Positions 33,816 through 45,200 of a stretch of DNA of 64,000 nucleotides are shown piece after piece (within the stretch, counting starts at the first letter, position 1; each line of letters opens with the position of its first letter). The stretch is from Rhizophagus irregularis. Taxonomy: Eukaryota; Glomeromycota; Glomeromycetes; Glomerales; Glomeraceae. A program made the translations under genes and the position numbers. Location: positions 2,563,501 through 2,627,500 of the forward strand of contig NC_089438.1 in the NCBI RefSeq assembly GCF_026210795.1, given 5' to 3'. Under the pieces are notes generated by a model. The model was not told the DNA's origin. It did no database searches and saw nothing but the letters and a program-made list of their open reading frames with translations.

Positions 33816-34249
33816 TTTTACGTAAATCTCAAAACCAACCACTGGTCGAAATCATTTATTTTGTCAATAAGACCTTTCAGCAACAATTCGGCAAATCGAT
33901 CACATGATTCGTCACACATTCAGCTAATTACAAAAATCAGAAAAAATTTGGCATAAATCAACTGGTCGATTTTAGGTCGATTTTTGGTTGAGTTGTAACA
34001 TAAAAAAATCCATAAATTGACCAATATTTTTTTTTATTGATTTTTATTAACAACAAACAATCAACTTAAAAACTTTTTTGACGATTTTTAAACGATTTTT
34101 TAATTAATTAATATCAATAATGGCAAAAGTTTAGCAGATCAGTGACATATAATGTACTAAGCCGCAGCCACAGTAATTAGTTGATCTATTACCGAATTTA
34201 GACTATTAATAATAGTTTAAACTATTTCGAAAAAAAAATCTTTTTTTCT
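33816..34249. other. Breakpoint region after truncated helicase
   Basis: Similarity to copy B stops near 33815. The following sequence has short repeats (AACTGGTCGATTTTAGGTCG) but no gene. The rest of the helicase is not found downstream on this strand. Confidence 0.5.
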
Positions 34250-35764
34250 CGAAATGGTTTTTTTGTTTAATCGGCTCTGGCATGGATACCGATATTCCAG
34301 GTAAAGTTTCGAAAAAAAATTCTGAAACTTTCTTTAATAAAACATTTTTAATACTAAAAAATGTTTTTTTTTTAATATTTTTTATATAGGAAATCGGTTC
34401 CGGCGTGGATACTGATATTCCAGGTAAAGTTTCGAAAAATTTTCGAAACTATTTTAAAAAAAAAACGTTTTTTACTAAAAAACGCCTTTTTTAAAATATT
34501 TTTTGTTTGGGGAATTGATTCTGGCGTGGATACCATTTCCCAGGTGAAGTTTCGAAAAATTTTCGAAACTATCTTAAAAAAAAATCGTTTTTTACTAAAA
34601 AACGTCTTTTTATAATATTTTTTGTTTAGGGAATTAGTTCCGGCATGGATACCGTTTCCCTAGGTAAAGTTTCAAAAAGTTTTGAAACTTTCTTAAAAAT
34701 AAACATTTTATAACTAAAAAACATTTTTTTAAATATTTTTTGTTTAGGGAATTGGTTCCGGCGTGGATACCATTTCCCTAGGTAAAGTTTCGAAAAATTT
34801 TGAAACTTACTTAAAAAAAACGTTTTAACGTAAAAAAACGTTTTTTTTTTGTTTTTTTTGCAGAAAATCGGTTCCAGCATGGATACTGTTTCCTAGGTAA
34901 AGTTTCGAAACTAAGTTTCGAAACTTCTTTAATAAAACATTTTTAATAAAAAAAATGTTTTTTTTATCATTTTTATTTAGGAATTCGGCTTCAACGTGAA
35001 CGCCGATATTCCAGGTAAGTTTCGAAATGTTTCGAAACTTCTTTAATAATAAAAAATGTTTTTTATTTTTTGTTTTTTTATATAGGAATTCAGCGACGTC
35101 GATATTCCAGGTAAGTTTCGAAACAAAATGTTTTGAAACTTTAAAAACGTTTTTTAATAAAAAAAAACGTTTTTTTTTTTAATATTTTTTATAGGAATTC
35201 GGTTCCAGCGTGGATACCGAATCCCAAGATAAGTTTCGAGATTTTCAAAACTTTAATAAAAAAAATGTTAATTTCTAACGTTTTTTTTTATATTATTGTA
35301 GGGATATCGGTTCCGACGTGAATACCGAATCCCAAAGGTAAGTTTCGAAGAATCTCTTCGAAACTATCTTTTTTTTAAAGAACAATTTACTAATCGTTTC
35401 TTTTTTTTTGTAGGTACGGAAAAAACTAAGATTCGTAAGTATATACGAATCTTGGTTTTGTTTTTTTTTTATTTTAATATTACAAACGGTTACTAATAAC
35501 CGTTCCTCTCTTTTTTTTTATAGGTCGGGTGGATTTCTGACGAATAGATGAATCAAGATTCGTAAGTACAAATACGAATCTTGGTTTTTTATTTTTATTA
35601 TATCTTTTTTGATTTTTTTTTCTTCTATTTTGTAGGTTTCGGCTTTCAGTTCTTGGGCTTTGGATATACAGGTGAGTTTCAAAGCGAAGGAATCGAAACT
35701 CTTTAAAATAAATTATTTTTTTTAAATTTTTTTTTATTTTTTTCTTTTATTTTGTAGGTTTTGG
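34250..35764 (+). repeat. Micro-exon/intron array, block 1
   Basis: At least ten tandem units of about 90-130 bp. Each has a 25-36-nt conserved block (for example 34390-34423 and 34630-34663, GGTTCCGGCGTGGATACC core) preceded by a T-rich tract and TAG and followed by GTAAG or GTAAAG. The intervening part begins with a hairpin (GTTTCGAAA ... TTTCGAAAC) and contains a second hairpin whose loop is ACTAA or CTAA, like a branch site. Some splice sites are mutated (GG at about 34509, ATAAGT at about 35245). One reading of the blocks is GSGVDTDIP, but 33-34-nt lengths do not keep one frame. It lies on the strand of Helitron copy A. Confidence 0.6.
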
Positions 35765-36814
35765 TGTAAACGGTCGAATATCAAGCATGAAAATATGATA
35801 AAATTCAACCACCAAATGTAATTGCCAAATATCAAGAACGAACAAATTAATTATGAATTGGCGTAGATGGATAAATAATTAGCCGAAAAGGATAAACATT
35901 TAGGAAGAGTAATGATCTACATGATGTAATATTTATTGAATGATTGACAAAGAACCAATAGAATAATTAGAGTCGATCAATTGCGGCTTAGCAATCTTTA
36001 ACAATAAGAACAATTAGAAAGAATAATTATAAGCCACAAAAGATAGATTATAAGTAAAACACATAAAGTGAATTAAAAGAACATATAAAATAATGTCAGA
36101 AAGATTAAAGAATATAAAATAACATAAAAGATAATATAAAAAGATAATACAAAGATATTATAAAAGATAATATATATATATAAAGATAGTGTATTTAAAA
36201 TATAGATAGTATATTAGAAAGATAGTTCGAAGATAATATGTAAAAAGAACATAAAAGATAGTATATAGATAGAATAAAAAGTAGCGTAAAATTTGTATAA
36301 ATAGAGAATGGAATTCAAAGTAATTCCATAGTTCTCATCTACAGAACTCAATAAAATATAAGTTTCATTTAATTATTTGTTAGTAAAGTTTAATGTTAAT
36401 TAAAGGTAATAGGTTCGCCCTAAACTTTAATTAATGTTTGCTTAATTAATTTTAATTGAATAAAATGGAAATTTCAAGATGAATTAAATATATATTCCAT
36501 AAAGTAATAATTCGTAGCGGGAGCTATCGAAGTTTGAAATTAAAGGTAAAAGTGGATATAATTTGGGGAAAATTTAGAGAAGTTAATTTTATTTTATATC
36601 GTTTGATGTTTTATATTATAACGCTATTATGTTATAAACTAAGAATATTGTTGTATGTTGTTCGTTAATTATGTTGTTTGTTAATTATGCAGTTGATTAT
36701 TTGCTTGTTCGTTTAATTGTTCGTTTGTTCGATTATTAGTTCGTTCGACCATGAGAATGCCTATTCGATGTGGCAACTCTGTAAATTGATGACAGAGAGA
36801 ATTGGGGGATCTCA
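35765..36814 (+). mobile_element. Candidate solo LTR, 1,050 bp
   Basis: Interrupts one unit of the micro-exon array. It begins TGTAAACGG and ends GGATCTCA (TG...CA), and has a TATA box (TATAAATAG at 36296-36304) followed about 55 bp downstream by AATAAA (36350), the U3-R layout of an LTR. Flanking bases (TTTGG and TCGGC) do not give a perfect target duplication. No internal retroelement genes. Confidence 0.5.
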
Positions 36815-37163
36815 TCGGCTTTCGGTTTTTTATTCGTTGGATATATGGGTAAGTTTCGAAGTAAAACTTCGAGAAAAATTATTTTAATTTTTTTTCTTCC
36901 ATTTTGTAGGTTCGGCCTTCGGTTCTTGGGTGTTGAATATACGGGTGAGTTTCGGAGTAAAATCTTCGAAACTTTTTTTAAAAAAAATTATTTTTTTTAA
37001 TTTTTTTTAAAAATTTTTTTTCTTCTATTTTGTAGATTCGGCCTTTGGTTCTTGGGCATTGGATATGGGTAAGTTTCGAAGTAAAACTTCAAAACTTATT
37101 CTAAAAGAAATATTTTTTTTTAACTTAATTTTTTTTTTGTAAATTTCTTTCGGTTTTTGGGCG

Positions 37164-38624
37164 TAGAGCTCCGCACGGGTAAGGGTCAATTCGGGTGACC
37201 CGTCAGGTTAACCCGAAATATTCAGGTCAGGTTGTCAAATTCGTGACCCGGTATCAGGTCGGGTTACAGGTTTGACCTGACCCGATTGACCTGTTAACCC
37301 GAATACTTTAGTTTAAAAAAATGTTTAATACTCTGAAACGGCATTTTTTCATGTTACCTTATGAAAAAAATGCCGTTTTGGCATTGTTTTTTATAAACAA
37401 ATACGCCGAAATGGCGTTTTTCATTTTATTTTATGGAAAAATGCCATTTCGGCATTTTTTTCACTTCTTTTATGAAAAAAATCGCCAAAATGGCATTGTT
37501 TCATATTATTTTATGGAAAAATGCCGTTTCAGCATTTTTTTTTACTTCTTTTATGAAAAAAAATCGCCAAAACGGCGTTTTTTCATATTATTTTATGGAA
37601 AAATGCCGTTTTGGCATTTTTTTTCACTTCTTTTATGAAAAAAATCGCCAAAGCGGCTTTTTTCATATTATTTTATGGAAAAATGCCGAAACGGCATTTT
37701 TTCCCACTTCTTTTATGAAAAAAATCGCCAAAACGGCGTTTTTTCATATTATTTAATGGAAAAATGCTGAAACAGCATTTTTTTCCACTTCTTTTATGAA
37801 AAAAATCGCCAAAGCAGCGTTTTTTCATATTATTTAATGGAAAAATGCCAAAATGGCATTTTTTCCCACTTCTTTTATGAAAAAAATTGCCAAAACGGCG
37901 TTTTTTTATATTATTTAATGGAAAAATGCCGAAACGGCATTTTTTCCCACTTCTTTTATGAAAAAAATTGCCAAAACGGCGTTTTTTCATATTATTTAAT
38001 GGAAAAATGCCGAAACGGCATTTTTTCTACTTCTTTTATGAAAAAAATCGCCAAAGCAGCGTTTTTTCATATTATTTAATGGAAAAATGCCGAAACAGCA
38101 TTTTTTTCCACTTCTTTTATGAAAAAAATCGCCAAAGCGGCATTTTTCCATATTATTTAATGGAAAAATGCTGAAACAGCATTTTTTTCACTTCTTTTAT
38201 GAAAACATCGCCAAAGCGGCATTTTTTCATTTATCTTATGAAAAAATGCCGTTTTGGCATTTTTTTTCACTTCTTTTATGAAAAAAATCGCCAAAACGGC
38301 GTTTTTTCATATTATTTTATGTAAAAATGCCAAAACGGCATTTTTTTTTCACTTTTTTTATGAAAAAAATTGCCAAAGCGGCGTTTTTTCATATTATTTA
38401 ATGGAAAAATGCCGAAACGGCATTTTTTCCCACTTCTTTTATGAAAAAAATCGCCAAAACGGCATTTTTTCATATTATTTTATAGAAAAATGACCTGAAT
38501 ACTTTCAGGTCAGACGGGTCAGGTCGGGTCAGAGCAGGTTACCCAACCTGACCCGACCTGATAAAAATTTTTCAGTTCAGGTCAGACAAATTACCCGACC
38601 CGACCCGACCCGTGCGGAGCTCTA
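37164..38624. mobile_element. hAT-like element filled with palindromic repeats
   Basis: TIRs TAGAGCTCCGCACGGGT and ACCCGTGCGGAGCTCTA, flanked by 8-bp repeats TTTGGGCG and CTTGGGCG (one mismatch), interrupting an array unit. The subterminal regions are rich in repeated CAGGTCAGG/GACCCGACC motifs. No transposase. Confidence 0.75.
37330..38490. repeat. 81-bp tandem array, two palindromes per unit
   Basis: About 14 copies of a unit with TGCCGAAACGGCA and CGCCAAAACGGCG hairpin cores joined by CACTTCTTTTATGAAAAAAA and CATATTATTTAATGGAAAA. It stays open in several frames (peptides such as FFYEKNRQNGVF), which are artefacts of the repeat. Confidence 0.85.
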
Positions 38625-39329
38625 CTTGGGCGTTTGGATATTTAGGTGAGTTTCGAAGTGAAAGAATCGAAACTTTTTAAAAAGAATAATAATTTTACTT
38701 TTTATTTTGTAGGTTTCAGCTTTCGGTTCTTGGGCTTTGGATGTACGGGTGAGTTTCGAAGTAAAAACTTCGCAACTTTTTTTTTAAAAGAATTATTTTT
38801 TAAAAATTTTTTTTATTTTTTTTGTAGGTTTCGGCCTTTGGTTCTTAGGTATTGGATATACGGATGAGTTTCAAAGCTTTGTTTCTTTTCGAAACTTTAA
38901 AAAAAAAAATTTTAATTTTATTTATTTATTTTTTTACTTTGTAGGTGTCGGTTGTGATATCCTTGGACTTTAGATGGGTGAGTTTTAAAATTTCACTTTC
39001 TTTTCAAAACTTTTTTAATAAAAAACTAATCATTTCTTTCTTTTTTTTTGTAGGTTTCCACTTCGAACTTATATTGAATGGATCGGGTAAGTTTCATATT
39101 TTGAAGCATATTTTTTTTTTTATCGAAGAAACTTTAACTAATTGTTTCTTCTTTTTTTTGTAGGTTTCCACTTCGGATTTTTGGTTGGGTAAGTTTCGAA
39201 ATATATTTCGAAACTTAATTTTTTTTATTGAAATAATAATGGTTTACTAACCGTTTCTTTATTTTTTTTTTGTAGGTTTCTCTTTCAGATTTTTGTCAGA
39301 TTGCTGAGTAAGTTGTTGGATGGTGAATA

Positions 39330-39510
39330 ATGGGTAGTAGACGAGATGTGAACGATGGTTGATGGTGGTTGACGATGATTGACAATGAATGGTGGATGAT
39401 GGGTAGTAGACGAGATGTGGACGATGGTTGATGGTGGTTGACAATGGATGGTGAATGGTGAATGGTGAATGGTGAATGGTAGATGGTGAATAGTGGATGG
39501 TAGGTGTAAA
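39330..39510. repeat. GATGGTTGA-type minisatellite
   Basis: Two copies of a roughly 70-bp unit (GGGTAGTAGACGAGATGTG ... GATGGTTGATGGTGGTTGAC), then short GTGAATG(A)TG repeats. Non-coding. Confidence 0.7.
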
Positions 39511-40383
39511 TAGACAGATACTATAGATATTAGTTATTTAATATGATAATTTTTAATGTGTAATTTTATTAATAAAGCAAAATAATAAAATATAATTAAT
39601 TGATTGTTATTATAAAATTAAAAATAAGCTAAATACATAAAAATCATTAACAATTAGACAAAATTAGACTTAATTTCGTCTAACATTTGGCAATTTGAAA
39701 TTTGAATGAATGTTTAGTAAAAGGTTGACGAATAGTTTATTTCCAATTTTTTAATGAATTTTTGCCGATTTGTGATTGCCAAGTGGCAGGCGAACTGTGC
39801 AAATCGTCCATAATAATTTTGACGATTTTTTTGGCAATGATTGGGCAGATTGGCCAAAATTAGATCAACTTTCGTCCAACATTCATCAATTTGAAATTTG
39901 GACGAAATGGACTATTCTGACCAGTGTTTTATTAATTTTAGTCACGCGTGATGATTGTAGGGTAAGGAGAAACTTACCTACGTATCGTAGAAGAAGATAA
40001 TTATTTTTATTTTTTTATTATTTATTAAGTGAGTAGCTAGGCCCAGTCTGTACCAAATATCGGCTGGAGACTCACGTTTTTTTTGGGCTGTGACTGATAC
40101 TAACATTCACACTGTACAGCCTGGTACTATTTTATAAAATAGTAGCAAACAAGTAAATGTGTATTTTTTTATTAGGTTATAATAAAAATTAGAATTTACT
40201 TTAATTTTTAACATAAAAATTGTAAATAATAAAAAATTCATAAATAAAAATAAATTTGCTTTCCCAAACTTAAAAAAAAGGTGTTTATATAAAAGAAAAG
40301 GTGTTTATATTATTTTTGATTATTCAATAGTATCACATGCCCCTTGTATACGTTCTACTGCATACTCAGCTTTGACGATCAAA
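39511..40383. other. No gene seen
   Basis: AT-rich, with two loosely related segments (around 39660-39720 and 39855-39910) sharing GAAATTTG and TCGTC(T/C)AACATT motifs, probably old element fragments. The 74-codon frame at 39776-40000 has no recognised features. Confidence 0.4.
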
Positions 40384-40800
40384 TAGTAATATTACACAGG
40401 TTTACAATCTCATAAATTTTCGAAATATTTTAACCGTAATATTACGCAGGTTTACAGTCTTATAAATTTTTGAAATATTTTAACCGTAATATTACGTAGG
40501 TTTACAGTCTCATAAATTTTTGAAATATTTTAACCGTAATATTACGCAGATTTACAGTCTCGTAAATTTTCAAAATATTTTAACCGTAATATTACGCAGG
40601 TTTACAGTTTCATAAATTTTCGAAATATTTTAACCGTAATATTACGCAGGTTTACAGTTTCGTAAATTTGCAGAATATTTTGACTGTAATATTGCGTAAA
40701 TCTTACGATATTGAAAACTTGTGTAATATTTTAACCATAATATCACATAAATCTTATGAAATTGTAAACTTATGTAATATTTTGAAATTTTTTAAAATAT
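40384..40800. repeat. 50-bp tandem repeat, about 8 copies
   Basis: Unit TAACCGTAATATTACGCAGG, TTTACAGTCTCATAAATTTT, CGAAATATTT; six good copies, then degenerate ones. There is no spacer/repeat alternation, so it is a minisatellite and not a CRISPR array. Confidence 0.85.
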
Positions 40801-40977
40801 TATGCCATAAACTTTCATAAACTTATAAAATCGTAAACTTATGCAATTTTTCGTGCTATAAAATTTCCTGATACAAGTTGTTTCAAGAATACCTTGTCTA
40901 ACAAAATATTATTACAATATTTTGGTTAAATAATCATATCTGTCAATTGAAAGCTGAAATGAAAAAAAAAGAAATAA

Positions 40978-41211
40978 TTACTTGTTTCTTTTTTCTTCAA
41001 ATGAATTGACCAATCTTTCTATCTTGTCGAGAAACTTGTTTCTGAAATCTCCAAATTGTCTAAACCCGATCTTTAACCATTTTAAACTTTCAACTGGGTT
41101 AAGATTCTACTTGATTATTTGTCATATCAACTCCTCAAGAGCATGTTTTGAAGGATTTCTGACACGCAAGAAGAGACATTTTAGTTCTTCTAAAAAATCA
41201 CGACTGGTCAT
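40978..41211 (-). pseudogene. Gene fragment with two nonsense codons
   Basis: After a possible acceptor (TTACAG) the minus strand encodes MTSRDFLEELKCLFLRVRNP and then HALEELI-stop-QIIK-stop-NLNPVESLKWLKIGF, continuing open to a TAA at 40978. The two stops (TGA 41122-41124, TAG 41107-41109) would be Trp after a single G-to-A change. No family recognised. It lies just outside the Helitron. Confidence 0.5.
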
Positions 41212-41311
41212 TGACTGTAAGTATTAAAATAATATTGTTAATGACTTTTAGTGGCTTTTTTAAGCAATTAAAACAAAAAATCAAAGAATTCTTATTTTAT
41301 CTTTTTGCAAT

Positions 41312-42075
41312 AGTGGTCAGGTCAGGTTATTGCCATTTTCAAAATTACTGACAAATTCTGATTTGCGAGGTTTAATATATGATTTTTTGTATAACAAAAG
41401 TGAATCACATTTTTACGCGAATTTTTAATATTTTCATATCAAATTTTTTTTGTGAATCATCAAATTCAAGATAAAATGTGTATCAATGCAAAATTTTAGC
41501 ATATATTTAATATAAAAATTTTGAACTTTTACTATGCAGATATCATTTATTATAGTCATTTATATATAAAAATAAAGTGAATCACTGAATTTTTAATATT
41601 TTTGTGTCAAATTTTTTTTGTGAATCATCAAATTCAAGTCAAAATGTATATCAATGCAAAATTTCAGTATATATTTAATATAAAAATTTTGGACTTTTAT
41701 TATGCAGATATCATTTATTACAGTCATTTATATATAAAAATAAAGTGAATCACATTTCTACATAAATTTTTGATATTTTCATGTCAAATTTTTTTTGTGA
41801 ATCATTAAATTCGAGACAAAATGAGTATCAGTGCAAAATTTCAGCATATATTTCATATAAAAATTTTGGACTTTTACTATGTTAATATTATTTATTGCAA
41901 TTATTTACATATAAAAATAGTGACATAGAAAAGTCCAAATTTTAAATGAAATATATATTGAAATTTTGCCTTGATATACATAATGTCTTGAATTTGATGA
42001 TTCACAAAAAAATTTTAATATAAATATATTAAAAATTTATGTAGAAATGTGATTCACTTTATTTTTATATATAAA
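41312..42075. repeat. Fold-back repeat element, left half (split by Helitron)
   Basis: Two to three tandem units of about 170 bp (GTGAATCAC ... TGTGAATCATCAAATTC ... AGATATCATTTATTA) followed by an inverted copy ending TTTTTATATATAAA at 42075. The sequence continues without loss at 58016, so the element was cut by the Helitron. The outer end carries GGTCAGGTCAGGTTATTGCC, mirrored at about 58530-58570. Confidence 0.75.
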
Positions 42076-42277
42076 CTAGAATTTTATATTATGGCCGGCC
42101 TAATTATTAGGAATATAATATATAAATTTTAATAATTAAACTTATATTTATAATTTATATTATATATAGGATATTTATATAATTTGCAAATACTTTTATT
42201 AATTATGTAAATTATTTAATACAATTTGATCTAATGTATTTATATGAAAAATGAAATATATTGCATATGTTTGATGT

Positions 42278-45200
42278 TTATGAAATTGGTAATGGTTGTG
42301 ATGCTATTTGTTTTAAACGGGAGTATTCTTTAACTACATTTGGATCTACTATAAATGAATCTTTACTTAAGTTCATTATTTGAATATTATCCCATTTAGG
42401 GCATCTACTGAGTGCAGTATATGCTTGACCAGGTGCAAACAATTGGCTAAGATCTAGTGAAATGAGAGGTAAGGTTAGACTTTGTGTTTTGTGCACTGTT
42501 AGAGAAAAAGAATTTTGTAATGGAAACTGTGTCCTTGAAGCATGTTGGCCAGTTGAATAAAAATATGCTGTTTCTCTAGTGATCCATTTTTGAATTATAG
42601 CACCTTGAATACAAAAAGCTACCTGAACACTTGGTTGTTGTTTATTGATGTCTGTAATTACACCAATTGTTCCATTACATATTCCATGATTTATTAATGA
42701 GTTGTTCAAATACATAATTCGTGCACCTTGTTGAAGTCTGACTGTAGGTGGCATATTAGTCTTTAATTTAAATTGTGATTGAACATGTTCAGAAGGCACA
42801 CGTTTTCCTTCTAAAAAATCTATAGATTCTGCTATTAGAAATTTGTCACCATTAATTGGAAGTAAGTTACATATTGTATTATTAATTTGTTTTGATGTTT
42901 CACAATATCCAACTATATTTGTTGTTGTTAATAGTGAATCTAAAGATTGATTATTATTGTAATTTGCTGCTTTTTCCACAAGTTTTGCCCAAGTAGCATC
43001 TGATATTGTACCAAATCTAATTTCCTCTAACATTTGGTAAAATTCTCTATCTTCTTGTTGTCTTTGAGATTTATATAAAAATAAAGGATAAAATAGTTGC
43101 CATACTGATAAATAAAATACAGCTTCTCCTCTTACTGGAGGAAGTTGTGCTAAGTCACCAACAACAATTACACAGATACCTCCAAATGCAATGTCAGAAT
43201 TGTGAATTCTGGAAAATAAATTTGAGATAAAGTCAAATAGTACTGCAGATACCATTGATATTTCTTCTATAATTAATATTTGAATTGATTGTAATTTTTT
43301 TTTAAATTCTAAATCATAGAAAGCCAATGATTGGTATCCTGATCCTGATTGTGTTAATCTAAGAGCAGAATGGATAGTTTGTCCACCAACATTTTGTGCA
43401 GCAACACCTGTTGGTACTATTAGAAGATAAGTTTTATTTTGAGAATTTAGCCAATCAATAATTAATTTTGTTATATATGTTTTTCCAGTACCACCAGAGC
43501 CTGTGATAAAGAAGAATGGATACTTTTTAGATTGTAGTGATCCAAGGTTAGATACTATTGTATTATATAAAATGTATTGTTCTTCTGGTAAGTAAAGCAT
43601 TGCATTTTGTGGAAATATTGGTGAAGTTAGTTTTAAAGCATCCAATTGTTTGGCAAGAATATCAGCTATTTGTGGGGTAATATTATTTGCAAGATCTTCT
43701 ATTATGTGAGTTATAATTGTATTGAATTGATTTTGTAATGAGTACCTATTTTCATTTTCTGTAGTATCTGTAATATTTTGAATAGAATTTTGGAAATTTG
43801 GATGTAAACTCAAATATTTTTTTCGATATGATGTATAATTACCAAGTAGTTCACTTTCAGATCTGCAAGTGGTTGTAAGTAATAATTGTTGATAAAAAAA
43901 TGACTCTCCATTCTGAATTTTAAGATGTCTATAGCGTACAACTAATGGAAATGTTCTTTTAGTAACATAATAATTAAAATCATCTTTGTAGTATATTTTG
44001 TTACTTGATGGTCTTTTAGTTGATAAAGTGTAATTTTTAAAGTAATTAGGATAAGTTATATTGTCAAATTGCTCATCATGTGGACGTGCAAAATATTTTT
44101 CAATTGCATCTTTCCAATATGGGTCTTCATCATCATCTGATATTGTTGATATTGGTCTTATAGCACGTGAGCGAGTAGTTGGTGGGTCAGTAGGTAAATA
44201 TTTTACTTGTACTGATGAGTTGCATATTGTTTCACCAAGTAATAAAAACATACATTCTATTGAACTAAGACGTCTAGCAACAATATGCTCACGATATTTA
44301 TCCCCTTCTGATATGTTAAATACATATGTAGGTTCTGATTTTACTACATATTTAGTCAAATATTTTCCTAAATTTTTACTACTTACATATTGAATATTCA
44401 TGTGGGCATTCCATATTAGAAGTGTAGCTGGATGGTATGGAACTACCCATCTATCTTTTTCAGTTATACATCGATATATATATCTTTGTTCATTAGTGTT
44501 ATAGTAAGTAGTTGATGAATATGGTTGGGGAAATTTTTTTTGCATACTTGACCATGAGGTGCAGGGCCACCACATTTTCCAGGACGGCATGTATGGATTT
44601 GATGAGTTATTACTAATTGGTAAAGTTCTGGTTCAAGGTTTTGATCTGGTAAATCAGCTCTGATAAGATTTTCTTCTATCATTTCAATTATACTTTTTTC
44701 AACCCAAAGTATTGTATGTGTATGTGAAGCTCCTCTATTTTGAAATTCAACACGTTCAAAAAAATGATTAAGGTATCCCCAGTTACTATTTTCTGGTTTT
44801 TTCCAAACATGATTCCAAAGTTCTTTCTTTCGATGAGTAAAATGATGAGTTGTATGTAATGGCCTATTAGTTGGATTTGTATCTCTATTATCTGTTGATT
44901 TTAATATGTCCTTTAAGTGAGTCCATTTAGTTTCTGCTGCAGTTAAAGTAATAAAAAGGGATGGTAAATTGTATTCTCTCATCATAGCATTTATATGTAA
45001 TAATTTTTCATTAAAATATGTTTCTCCTGTTCGTATAAATGATGGTAATGTAATGGTTTTTGTTTCATCAACTATACGGTTTCCTGAATATACACTATGT
45101 GTAATAAGTTCTGAAGCTGTTGGTGGACGAAATATTTTATCTGATTGTTTTTGACGCCAAAGAAGTGTTGTATTTTGGTGATTTCGTAATTTTTCTAATC

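Larger units (their letters stand above)
36815..39330 (+). repeat. Micro-exon/intron array, block 2
   Basis: Continues block 1 on either side of the LTR and of a hAT-like element (37164-38624). Exon-like blocks of about 36 nt (for example 38713-38748 and 38828-38863) begin G-TTT and end CGG or GGG. Read with the intron after the second codon base they give in-frame 12-residue repeats such as FQLSVLGLWMYG and FRPLVLRYWIYG. Introns have GTGAG/GTAAG donors, a hairpin after the donor, TACTAAC-like branch motifs (for example GGTTTACTAACCG near 39240) and TTTTTGTAG acceptors. At least one donor is lost (ATGAGT at 38864). Confidence 0.6.

Noticed and set aside
37321-38493. Overlapping frames on both strands with FFYEKNRQNG-type repeats
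   Set aside because: They are translations of the 81-bp palindromic tandem array, open in several frames at once.
40384-40800. Possible CRISPR-like array
   Set aside because: A contiguous 50-bp tandem repeat without unique spacers, in a eukaryotic context.
44061-44393. Plus-strand ORF opposite the Rep-helicase
   Set aside because: Antisense shadow of a strongly conserved coding region.
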